This document shows, piece after piece, positions 33,130 to 39,906 of a stretch of DNA of 64,000 bases. Both the position numbers and the translations under genes were made by a program. The stretch is from Anaerolineae bacterium (lineage in GTDB: Bacteria > Chloroflexota > Anaerolineae > Promineifilales > Promineifilaceae). The stretch spans positions 53,242 through 117,241 of the forward strand of contig JAUIAP010000020.1 of the NCBI GenBank assembly GCA_030425205.1, given 5' to 3'. Under the pieces are notes generated by a model that did no database searches, had not been told where the DNA came from, and saw only the letters and a program-made list of their open reading frames with translations. Position 1 is the first letter of the stretch. The number at the start of each line of letters is the position of its first letter.

Positions 33130-35304
33130 TTAATGGTCAGACTGTCGAATTATAGTGGCATAGCTGCGCGTGAATAGGATCAAAATCGACAATGCAACAA
33201 GCAGCCATGGACGCGCGGTGTGCACGGTGACGTTGGCAAGCGTGACGGCCGTTGGCGTCCCCGCAAATTCGAACGCACCCAAGTCGCACGCGCCGTCGTC
33301 TCGACCGTAGTTGCGCTGATCCACCTCGCCAACGGCCGCACACACAACGGGATTCCCCGCATCAATTGCAGGACTGCCAGCGAGCAAGGGGAATGCGCGT
33401 CCCGGAATATCGGCTCCCTCAGACAGCTCGACCATGGCTGGATCGACGTTCGACAATGTGAAATCGATGCAGCTCGCATCGTCGCTTAGATTCGCACTGC
33501 TTGCGAGCAGATGCCCGTTCAGGCCAACATTGCAGTTGTGTGGATGATTGAACGCGACGATGCTATTTTGAATTTGCAGCGAGGCATCAGGGGCAACGCT
33601 GATACCACCGCCTGCAATGCCGACCGCATTTTCTGCAATCGTGGCATGGCGGATTAGGTTATCGCTGCCGCCAACGACATAGATACCGCCGCCTACTTTG
33701 GTGCTATTTGCCCCAAACGAGCTATTGTAAACGCTCACGTCGCCGTTCATCACCAAGCCGCCGCCCGCGTTGTTGGTGGAGTTGTCCCAAAAGCTGCTGC
33801 GGATCAAGGTTGTGCCGTTGAGCCACATCCCGCCGCCCCGAAAGGCGGAATTGTCGTTGACCAGTTGTTCGGCCAGAACGCCGTCCGTCGCTGATGTGAA
33901 GAGACCGCCCCCAAACGCTTCTGAATCATTACCAAACCAGTTGACGCGGCTGGCGTCGAGCGTTGCGTTGGTGGCGACCATTCCGCCGCCGTTGCCTCCC
34001 GCCTGATTAGCAAAAAAGGTGACTGCACTGAGTTCGGCCGATCCCCCCGTAACCATCATTCCACCCGCCTCGCCATTGGCACTGTTGGCGTTGAAGGCAA
34101 CCGTATCGAGATGGAGGTTGGCTGCATCGGCATAGATCGCGCCGCCTGTAAAGGCATTGTTGCCCAGCAAAATGGCGTCGGTCAGATCGAGCGAGCCGTA
34201 TAGTTGATACAGTGCGCCCCCCTGCACGGCTGCGTTCCCGACAAAATTGGCAGCGGTCAGCGTGAGCGGTTGTCCATTGTGATAGATCGCGCCACCTTGT
34301 CCTGAAACGCTGTTGTCGCTAAACGTGCTATCGACCACGGTGACGGGCAACGCCTGTGCGTACAGTGCACCACCGAGATCGGCCGAATTTGCAACAAACT
34401 CGCTCTCCTCAATCAGTGCAGAGATAGCGGCACGATCTGTCAACTGTCTGAGATAGACGGCACCGCCTTCAATGGCAACGTTGTTATCAAATACGGCATC
34501 GCTCAGCGTGAGCTGGCCATTAAGCACAAAGACCGCGCCGCCTCGGCCCACGCCGTTAGACGCGCGGTTATTGCTAAAGTGCGTGCCGCTGATCGAGAGG
34601 TCGTGACCATTAACAAACAGTGCGCCGCCGCGAGAATCGGCCGAATTTTCCAAAAACACACTGTCAGCAATCTGCACATCCCCACCGCTGCTACACAGCA
34701 CGCCCCCATCGGCAGCGGCGTTATTGTGTTCAAATTGCATGTTGTTCACCGCCAGGTTGCCACCCGCAACATGCACGGCCGCACCGCAGCCAATTGATGA
34801 AAACTTTTGAATAACGCCGTTGTTTAGCGTCAGTGTGCCGTTGAGCAAGCGCACGGCCGCGCCTTGCTCGGTCGCAAATACGCCGTTTGACAACAAGAGG
34901 TGGTCGAGCAGAACGGTTTGTCCGGGCGCATCCACGCGGAAAATCCCCTCGCTGCCGTTTGTTCTGATCCGCGTTTCAGTCAGCTCATCTGGGATATTGT
35001 CTTGCCCCGTGATAGCGATGGCCTGCGTGATGTCGATTGGGCTGCCCATAATTTCAATGATGGCCTCCGCGGGTAAGTCGAACGTGATCGACTGCATCCC
35101 ATTCAGCGCGTTTGCCTCCTCGACGGCGGCCCGCAAGCTGCATAGTTCAAAGCCAAAGCCGATGTAGCAAATCCCATCGCCCACGTTGTTATCGCCGACA
35201 TCAAGATTGCTGTTGACGATAAAATCGGCGGACGCTGGCGCGGCGTGTGCCTGTGTACCAACCGTCAAAAGTAGGAGTAGAAGTAAAAATAGTTGTTTGG
35301 TCAT
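33130..35304 (-). CDS. Secreted beta-helix surface protein (choice-of-anchor type, C-terminal membrane anchor)
   Basis: A 724-residue exported protein: signal peptide (about 1-21, 'LFLLLLLLLTVGTQAHAAPA'), a 'CSLRAAVEEAN' motif near 51-61 typical of polymorphic-membrane-like surface proteins, then about 20 right-handed beta-helix rungs with G-G-A-[VL]-[FY] and N-N/N-S patterns (about 90-630). 'RNYGRDDGACDLGAFEFAG' closes the helix. The C-terminus has 'TPTAVTLANVTV', one membrane helix and a short charged tail. The same P-T-A-[VI] plus helix arrangement ends two other proteins of this window. Probable role: surface adhesion or structure. Confidence 0.87.
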   Translation of the reverse strand: MTKQLFLLLLLLLTVGTQAHAAPASADFIVNSNLDVGDNNVGDGICYIGFGFELCSLRAAVEEANALNGMQSITFDLPAEAIIEIMGSPIDITQAIAITGQDNIPDELTETRIRTNGSEGIFRVDAPGQTVLLDHLLLSNGVFATEQGAAVRLLNGTLTLNNGVIQKFSSIGCGAAVHVAGGNLAVNNMQFEHNNAAADGGVLCSSGGDVQIADSVFLENSADSRGGALFVNGHDLSISGTHFSNNRASNGVGRGGAVFVLNGQLTLSDAVFDNNVAIEGGAVYLRQLTDRAAISALIEESEFVANSADLGGALYAQALPVTVVDSTFSDNSVSGQGGAIYHNGQPLTLTAANFVGNAAVQGGALYQLYGSLDLTDAILLGNNAFTGGAIYADAANLHLDTVAFNANSANGEAGGMMVTGGSAELSAVTFFANQAGGNGGGMVATNATLDASRVNWFGNDSEAFGGGLFTSATDGVLAEQLVNDNSAFRGGGMWLNGTTLIRSSFWDNSTNNAGGGLVMNGDVSVYNSSFGANSTKVGGGIYVVGGSDNLIRHATIAENAVGIAGGGISVAPDASLQIQNSIVAFNHPHNCNVGLNGHLLASSANLSDDASCIDFTLSNVDPAMVELSEGADIPGRAFPLLAGSPAIDAGNPVVCAAVGEVDQRNYGRDDGACDLGAFEFAGTPTAVTLANVTVHTARPWLLVALSILILFTRSYATIIRQSDH

Positions 35305-35355
35305 GGTTTTTCCTGAAACGCCTCACCCCAATCAATCGGTGGGAGGCGTTCTTAA

Positions 35356-35775
35356 TCAAGCCATTTCAACAGCATAAGCTGCATCTTTCATCGTGTTCGC
35401 CAGCAAGCTGTAGACGGTTGTCCATGCTTGCTCGATTTCGGCCGAAAATCCCTCGCCCAGCCCCTGCCCAAGCGTCCAGAGCAGTGCTTCGCCAACCACG
35501 TCATAATCATCCGCCTGCACGCCATAGCGCACATGGCGGCGGCCAAGCTGTTGCAGCGTCGGCACGATGGTGTGCAGCTTGTCAAGATGGGCGACGGCGA
35601 CGGCGAGCGTGTGCATCAGCTTCCGCCCCTGCGCGTCCATGCTATGATGAAAGAGGGCGCGCAGATGGGGGGCGATTTCAAAGAGTCGTACGTAAAAAAG
35701 GGCGGCTGCCCATTCCGCATTCGGCGCGATGAGGGCAAATGAGTCGCGGACATGCTGTTTTTGTTGAGGCGTCAT
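35356..35775 (-). CDS. Bacterial haemoglobin (globin family)
   Basis: A 139-residue single-domain globin of the Vitreoscilla/flavohaemoglobin type without a reductase domain. 'LFYVRLFEIAPHLRALF' is the B-C helix region with the distal-site residues; 'LGRRHVRYGVQADDYDVVGEALL' carries the proximal His in the H-x-x-x-G-V pattern; a C-terminal H helix ends the protein. Expected functions are oxygen binding or NO removal. The ATG overlaps the stop of a small surface protein by ATGA, an odd coupling for a cytosolic protein. Confidence 0.88.
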   Translation of the reverse strand: MTPQQKQHVRDSFALIAPNAEWAAALFYVRLFEIAPHLRALFHHSMDAQGRKLMHTLAVAVAHLDKLHTIVPTLQQLGRRHVRYGVQADDYDVVGEALLWTLGQGLGEGFSAEIEQAWTTVYSLLANTMKDAAYAVEMA

Positions 35776-36119
35776 CGTTGCCTCCACATTTTTAGCGTCA
35801 GCAGCAGCATGACGAGAAGTGCGGGGCCGAGCAGTGAAGCGGTTGCTGTGGTGGCGCCCATCTGTCGCAAGGCGATAGCGGTTGGGACGTAAGAAGCCCG
35901 ATTCCAAAAGCCGCCGGCGACAGCAGACGGTGAACCTGTTAAGCGTCCCGCGTCGGGCTGTCCAAATGTGCCGATAATGGCGTAGCCGCTGTCACTTGCT
36001 GCGGTTTGTCCACCGCTGTCGATGGTGTGCCAGTCGATGGCGTAGCCACTATCGGCCGAAACCAATCCCGCCGTTGCCAGTAAGACCAAAAGGAGTAGTA
36101 AAAGGTAAGTATGTTTCAT
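35772..36119 (-). CDS. Small secreted 'GGFW' protein with C-terminal anchor
   Basis: A 115-residue protein with signal peptide (about 1-22) and one domain of the form 'IDWHTIDSGG'...'GTFGQPDAG'...'AGGFW', a short beta unit common in secreted proteins of Chloroflexi and Planctomycetes. It ends 'VPTAIALRQMG', a hydrophobic helix and 'KMWRQR', a sorting-like tail shared with the beta-helix protein and the giant protein at 57425. ATG 36119 opens the signal. Coupled to the globin gene downstream by a four-base overlap. Confidence 0.78.
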   Translation of the reverse strand: MKHTYLLLLLLVLLATAGLVSADSGYAIDWHTIDSGGQTAASDSGYAIIGTFGQPDAGRLTGSPSAVAGGFWNRASYVPTAIALRQMGATTATASLLGPALLVMLLLTLKMWRQR

Positions 36120-36193
36120 GTCATTCCCCAAGTTGGAGCGCGCACCCTTATTCCCATTGCATGCAGCAACTGAGGCGTCCGCGCTCCGATTTT

Positions 36194-37108
36194 TTAGTTG
36201 TCTGAACTAAAGACGAGCGATATTTCACCAATTTCCAGCGGCACCAAGTTGTTCAACTCAACGCCCACATTCATATAAAGTGAACCTGTCAGGATGTCGG
36301 GAGAGAACCCAGTGACCGTCTCGCAATCATTGGTCGCGCTTAATGCGGGGGTGAAGTTTTCACCGAGCATCTGCATCTTTGTCGTTCCCGTCACCTGAAA
36401 GACATTGATGCTGCGAATGGTGGCGCGATTTGTGACACCGTCCTGTTGAAAACCGCTGTAGCAAAAGCGCATTTCCATGAGGCGCAACTCGTGGTCATTG
36501 CCAAAGATTTGGGATGGCACGTCGGCAGGAATCAAGAAGTTATAGGTGCCATTGTTGGCCGTCACCTCAAGTAATCCGTCACCATTGGCTGCAAAGGTCA
36601 AGGCGTTGCCGCCATCAAGTTCAAGCGCGTTAAACGGGCTGACTTTGACGATTGTTTCGCCCGTGCTGATGAGATTGCGCGTGTACTCAGCATAAGTTGC
36701 CTGTGGTACTGGCTCGATGCGCTGACGGCTGGGCAACATTTCCCAGGTCTCTGTTCCAGCGGGACGCACCTCAATCTGAATCCAACGTGTGCCACCTGTG
36801 GTGAAGACGCTGGAATCGGCCGAAATTGCCAATGTGAAAAGCCCATCATCCACGTCCACGTTCGTTATTGTGTCAGTCGCCAATTGATCGCCGGCAACAA
36901 TAAAGTTGTGGATGCTGATACGAAAATCGTAGACGCCTGTTACGGACAAGCCATCCTGCGTGAGAATGCCTTGATAGCTAAAGCCGTCGGTCAGTAAGAC
37001 GGCTGCGCTGGTCGTGTCAACCTGCGCATGTGTCGGCTGCTGCTGCAACAAAAACGCACCAGCCGCGAGAACAAGAATGGCAAGGAAAGTGAATAACTGT
37101 TTTTTCAT
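36194..37108 (-). CDS. Secreted protein with 'FSYQG-L-T' fibre-like N-terminal domain
   Basis: A 304-residue exported protein (signal peptide about 1-28, cut after 'THA'). The first domain reads 'FSYQGILTQDGLSVTGVYDFRISIHN', 'DGLFTLAIS' and 'GTRWIQIEVRP', then 'RQRIEPVPQATYAEY', a pattern I know from many bacterial extracellular fibre-like proteins. The second half is a beta-rich domain without a recognised family. No membrane anchor, so it is likely released or attached to other surface proteins. First of a minus-strand run of three coding surface and globin genes. Confidence 0.75.
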   Translation of the reverse strand: MKKQLFTFLAILVLAAGAFLLQQQPTHAQVDTTSAAVLLTDGFSYQGILTQDGLSVTGVYDFRISIHNFIVAGDQLATDTITNVDVDDGLFTLAISADSSVFTTGGTRWIQIEVRPAGTETWEMLPSRQRIEPVPQATYAEYTRNLISTGETIVKVSPFNALELDGGNALTFAANGDGLLEVTANNGTYNFLIPADVPSQIFGNDHELRLMEMRFCYSGFQQDGVTNRATIRSINVFQVTGTTKMQMLGENFTPALSATNDCETVTGFSPDILTGSLYMNVGVELNNLVPLEIGEISLVFSSDN

Positions 37109-37160
37109 CGTGAATCTCCGTTGGAGACGATTCGCTAGGAATCGCCTCCTAATTTTGTGA

Positions 37161-37373
37161 CTACTGTCTGCTAATATGCGCCTTTGGCGTGAATGGTCGC
37201 GCTGTCAAACGACTGACGAGGTAGCTGCGAATCGTCGATAGGAAAATCGGCCGAATACGCATGCGACTGCTGTGAGCCAGTCGCACCAATCGCCGCTGCT
37301 CTGCCCGTTTGAGGGCATCCGCGTGACGCAGTTTTGCCAGCGTGCAACTTGTGTGTGGGTTTTCAATCAACAT
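37161..37373 (-). CDS. Small basic protein, unknown function
   Basis: A 70-residue highly basic protein (many Arg, Lys and His) with no recognised family. The start is supported by an excellent ribosome site, AAGGAGATAACA before ATG 37373. Its stop is about 50 bases before the secreted fibre-like gene on the same strand, so it may lead that operon. Composition suggests nucleic acid or membrane contact, but nothing more can be said. Confidence 0.55.
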   Translation of the reverse strand: MLIENPHTSCTLAKLRHADALKRAEQRRLVRLAHSSRMRIRPIFLSTIRSYLVSRLTARPFTPKAHISRQ

Positions 37374-37569
37374 TGTTATCTCCTTGCATCGTCGCCGTTT
37401 GCTCGATGCGGAGGCATTATTGACAACCAACGTCCCAAGCGCGTTCCAAGCGCGACAAAAAACGTCTCAAGTTCGTTCCAGTTATTCAGTTTGTGGTGTA
37501 AAAAGAGGGAAAGTGGGTGTGCGTTCGATTGGCTGCACACCCGCCGAAGGGCTTATGGTTAAAAGAGTG

Positions 37570-37676
37570 CTACCGCTCCCGCATCGCGTTCAAAGGCTGT
37601 TATCAACCCACTGCAAACAACGCGCTTAAGCGCGTTTCGCGTATTAGCCTTCGGCTTTAGCCGCAGGATTTTGGCT
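37570..37676. repeat. Double-hairpin repeat family, copy 3
   Basis: GCTACCGCTCCCGCATCGCG and CAAAGGCTGTTATCAACCC lead into ACAACGCGCTTAAGCGCGTT and TTAGCCTTCGGCTTTAGCCG, the same two stems as at 9316 and 42831. It adjoins the surface-gene remnant. Confidence 0.8.
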
Positions 37677-37679
37677 CTG

Positions 37680-37826
37680 GATTTTGGCTCTGGTTGGGTG
37701 GCAAATTGTGTCAGCGTGACGGACGTTGGAACGCCGCCGACTTCAAATGCGCCGATGTCACACTGGCCGTCGTTACGGGCGAAGCCGCGCTGGTCGCTTA
37801 ATGTGGCAAACGCACTGAGTTTAGGC
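37680..37826 (-). pseudogene. C-terminal remnant of a beta-helix surface protein gene
   Basis: An open stretch encodes 'LSDQRGFARNDGQCDIGAFEV' followed by 'GGVPTSVTLTQFATQP', matching the end of the 33130 protein ('RNYGRDDGACDLGAFEF', 'GTPTAVTLANVTV'). There is no beta-helix body upstream and the membrane helix is replaced by repeat DNA. It is a decayed copy, probably broken by the adjacent repeat. Confidence 0.7.
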
Positions 37827-37934
37827 AATTTCGGTGCGAATGGACGAATTCGGCCGAATTTGCCCTTATAATGACATCTTAGACGGTCGAAAATCAATTC
37901 GGCCGATTCCCATCACGATGAAGGAAGAACACAC

Positions 37935-38351
37935 ATGAGCGATCCAAACGATTGGAACAAACAAGTTATCGAGGAGTTTCGTGCGAATGCAGGCAAAGTC
38001 GGTGGTTACTTTGCCGATGCCAAGCTATTGCTATTGCATACAACGGGAGCCAAGAGCGGTTTAGAGCGCGTCAACCCCACCATCACCATGAAAGACGGCG
38101 ACAGACTAATCGCCATTGCCTCCAAAGGGGGCGCACCAACCCATCCCGATTGGTATTACAATTTAGTCGCTAATCCCGAAGTCACTGTCGAGTATGGCAC
38201 GGAAAAGTTTGCAGCACGGGCGACCGTCGCCGAAGAGCCAGAACGCACACAGCTGTATCAACAGATGGCGGAAACATTTCCTGCATTTGCCGAATATGAG
38301 CAAAAAACAGACCGTGTTATTCCCGTCATCATCCTGACCCGCCTTCCATAG
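37935..38351 (+). CDS. F420-dependent (Ddn-like) nitroreductase family oxidoreductase
   Basis: A 138-residue split-barrel protein of the deazaflavin-dependent nitroreductase family: 'WNKQVIEEFRANAGKVGGYF', 'LLLLHTTGAKSGLERVNP', 'SKGGAPTHPDWYYNLVANPEV' and C-terminal 'RVIPVIILTRLP'. Family members use coenzyme F420H2 to reduce quinones and other substrates. The presence of cofE at 55.5 kb agrees with F420 use in this organism. Two TCGGCCGA sites lie in its 100-bp upstream region. Confidence 0.93.
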   Translation: MSDPNDWNKQVIEEFRANAGKVGGYFADAKLLLLHTTGAKSGLERVNPTITMKDGDRLIAIASKGGAPTHPDWYYNLVANPEVTVEYGTEKFAARATVAEEPERTQLYQQMAETFPAFAEYEQKTDRVIPVIILTRLP

Positions 38352-38418
38352 GTCAGGTGTCGTCGCGAACTAAGTTCGGCTGGTGGACCTAGAAAGTGTG
38401 AAGTAAATTTTACGGCAA

Positions 38419-38451
38419 AGAATGGATACCTGCCTTCGCAGGTATGACAGG
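38419..38451. repeat. GATACCTGCC-TTC-GCAGGTATGAC hairpin repeat, copy 1
   Basis: AATGGATACCTGCCTTCGCAGG plus TATGACAGG forms a tight stem between convergent genes. Other copies lie at 42715, 57103 and 63833. It may work as a bidirectional terminator. Confidence 0.75.
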
Positions 38452-38453
38452 AC

Positions 38454-38993
38454 TTACTTTATAGTGGAGTTGGTTCGTGCAGCAGAAATAACACCACGCA
38501 GAGTAAGCAACTCGTGGGCGACGGCGGCTGGTGATTTTGCCGTCGTCACCACCTGTGGAAATCGTCGATACGCTGCTTCACGCTGTTGCAACATCTCATT
38601 GATCCGCGCAGCGGGATCAACCCCTTCTAGCAACGGACGACGTTGTTCACTGTCACGTTGCAGACGCGCCAAAATTTCCTCGGGCGTGGCGACAAGACAA
38701 AAGATTTCACCCGCATGGCTCAGGGCGGCGACATTGGCTGGGTCAACCAACATCCCTCCCCCAGTCGAAATCACTAGCTGTGTGCGCTGACCCAACTCCT
38801 GAGCCAGTTCGGCTTCCATTTGGCGAAATGCTGCCTCCCCTTGCGCTTGAAAGATTTCAGCAACTGAACGCTCTGCCCGCTGTTCGATTATTGCATCCGT
38901 ATCGACAAATTGATAGTCAAGCTGTTGGGCAATGAGCTTACCGACGGTCGTTTTGCCCGTCCCCATAAAACCTGTGAGGACGATATTTTGCAT
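38454..38993 (-). CDS. aroK: Shikimate kinase
   Basis: A 179-residue kinase phosphorylating shikimate at the 3-hydroxyl with ATP. Walker A 'GFMGTGKTT' at 8-16, shikimate-binding 'DTDAIIE' near 32, 'GEAAFRQMEAEL' with the substrate Arg near 57, 'ISTGGGMLV' near 76 and the lid 'RDSEQRRPLL' near 110. ATG 38993 opens 'MQNIVLTGFMG'; an upstream start at 39020 is less likely. It stands alone beside unrelated genes. Confidence 0.95.
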   Translation of the reverse strand: MQNIVLTGFMGTGKTTVGKLIAQQLDYQFVDTDAIIEQRAERSVAEIFQAQGEAAFRQMEAELAQELGQRTQLVISTGGGMLVDPANVAALSHAGEIFCLVATPEEILARLQRDSEQRRPLLEGVDPAARINEMLQQREAAYRRFPQVVTTAKSPAAVAHELLTLRGVISAARTNSTIK

Positions 38994-39151
38994 AGCTGTC
39001 TTACACTCTGTTGTCTTCATAGATGGGATTCTATCTGATTACCTGCCCCAGAAAACCCCACTGCATGGCCGAGATTCATCGCTTTTCGGTGGAATGGTAA
39101 AACAAATAAAAGATTTACTGATCGGCCGATGTGCAAGACAACATTGTTTGC

Positions 39152-39183
39152 TATACTCTGCACATACCCCCCCCACAGGGGTA
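39152..39183 (+). promoter_or_regulatory. CsoR operator and -10 box of the copper operon
   Basis: TATACT (39152-39157) is a good -10. Just downstream, TACCCC (39165-39170), seven bases, then GGGGTA (39178-39183) is a classic CsoR-type operator lying over the expected transcript start, 13 bases before the csoR ATG. Copper-free CsoR would block the promoter and Cu(I) would release it. Confidence 0.8.
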
Positions 39184-39195
39184 GGGAAAATTATT

Positions 39196-39474
39196 ATGGA
39201 TGCAAAAACGGAAAAGACACTCAAACGACGAATTGCCAGCGCAGCAGGACATCTCAAGGGAATCGAGCGCATGGTCGATGAAGATGCTTACTGTATCGAC
39301 ATTATCCAGCAAGTACAAGCGGTACAGGCGGCGTTGAACAAAGTCAACACCATTCTGCTCGATAACCACTTGAAAACATGTGTGACAACCGCGATTCAGG
39401 GGGATGACCCGGACCAGCGTGAACAAATGTTGAGTGAGTTATCGGCCGTTTTTACCGCAAAGAGTAAATTATAG
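39196..39474 (+). CDS. csoR: CsoR-type copper-sensing repressor
   Basis: A 92-residue all-helical repressor of the CsoR/RcnR family. Cu(I) ligands C33, H58 and C62 ('AYCIDII', 'DNHLKTC') match the C-H-C set of true copper sensors; H19 sits in 'AAGHLKGIERMV'. It binds the GC-rich operator just upstream and is released by Cu(I). First gene of csoR-copZ-copA. The start ATG 39196 is the family N-terminus; the longer open frame upstream crosses the operator. Confidence 0.95.
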   Translation: MDAKTEKTLKRRIASAAGHLKGIERMVDEDAYCIDIIQQVQAVQAALNKVNTILLDNHLKTCVTTAIQGDDPDQREQMLSELSAVFTAKSKL

Positions 39475-39511
39475 TTGCAGGTTGCAAGCTGCAAGCTGCA
39501 CGTGAGCCAAG

Positions 39512-39730
39512 ATGAATACCAAAACAATTACCGTCCCAAACATCAGTTGTGGACATTGCACCAACACCATCGAAATGGAAATCGGCGAATTAAGCGGCGT
39601 GAAAAGCGTCAACGCCAATGAAACAACCAAACAAGTCATCATCGATTGGGAAACCCCCGCAACGTGGGAAGAGATCGATGAGACATTGCACGAGATCGGC
39701 TTTCCGCCGCAACAGTTGATTCAATTATGA
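39512..39730 (+). CDS. copZ: Copper chaperone (heavy-metal-associated domain)
   Basis: A 72-residue single HMA domain with the metal motif 'NISCGHCTNTIE' (CxxC, with His between), the beta-alpha-beta-beta-alpha-beta layout and 'LSGVKSVNAN'. It carries Cu(I) in the cytosol to CopA and to CsoR. Lies 37 bases after csoR. Confidence 0.92.
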   Translation: MNTKTITVPNISCGHCTNTIEMEIGELSGVKSVNANETTKQVIIDWETPATWEEIDETLHEIGFPPQQLIQL

Positions 39731-39765
39731 AATGTGGCTCTTTAGGATTTCGTGGGAGTTGAAGA

Positions 39766-39819
39766 TATTGCGTGTTGCGTATTGACCGCTGCATACGCAA
39801 CACGCAATACGCAATACGT
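39766..39819. repeat. TGCGTRNTGCG-type inverted repeat, copy 6
   Basis: ATATTGCGTGTTGCGTATTG and ATACGCAACACGCAATACGC are inverted arms around GACCGCTGC, forming a long stem between copZ and copA. It could set relative expression within the operon. Confidence 0.85.
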
Positions 39820-39906
39820 CCCGTATACCCTCATATCCAAAACAGCCAAAATATAAGGCATAAAGGATTAAGCTTTTAGTCCTTCATACCACTTCCCTCA
39901 TACTTT

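Noticed and set aside
37559..37897. 112-codon minus-strand frame as an intact gene
   Set aside because: It joins repeat DNA, a surface-gene remnant and unrelated upstream sequence; annotated as a remnant instead.
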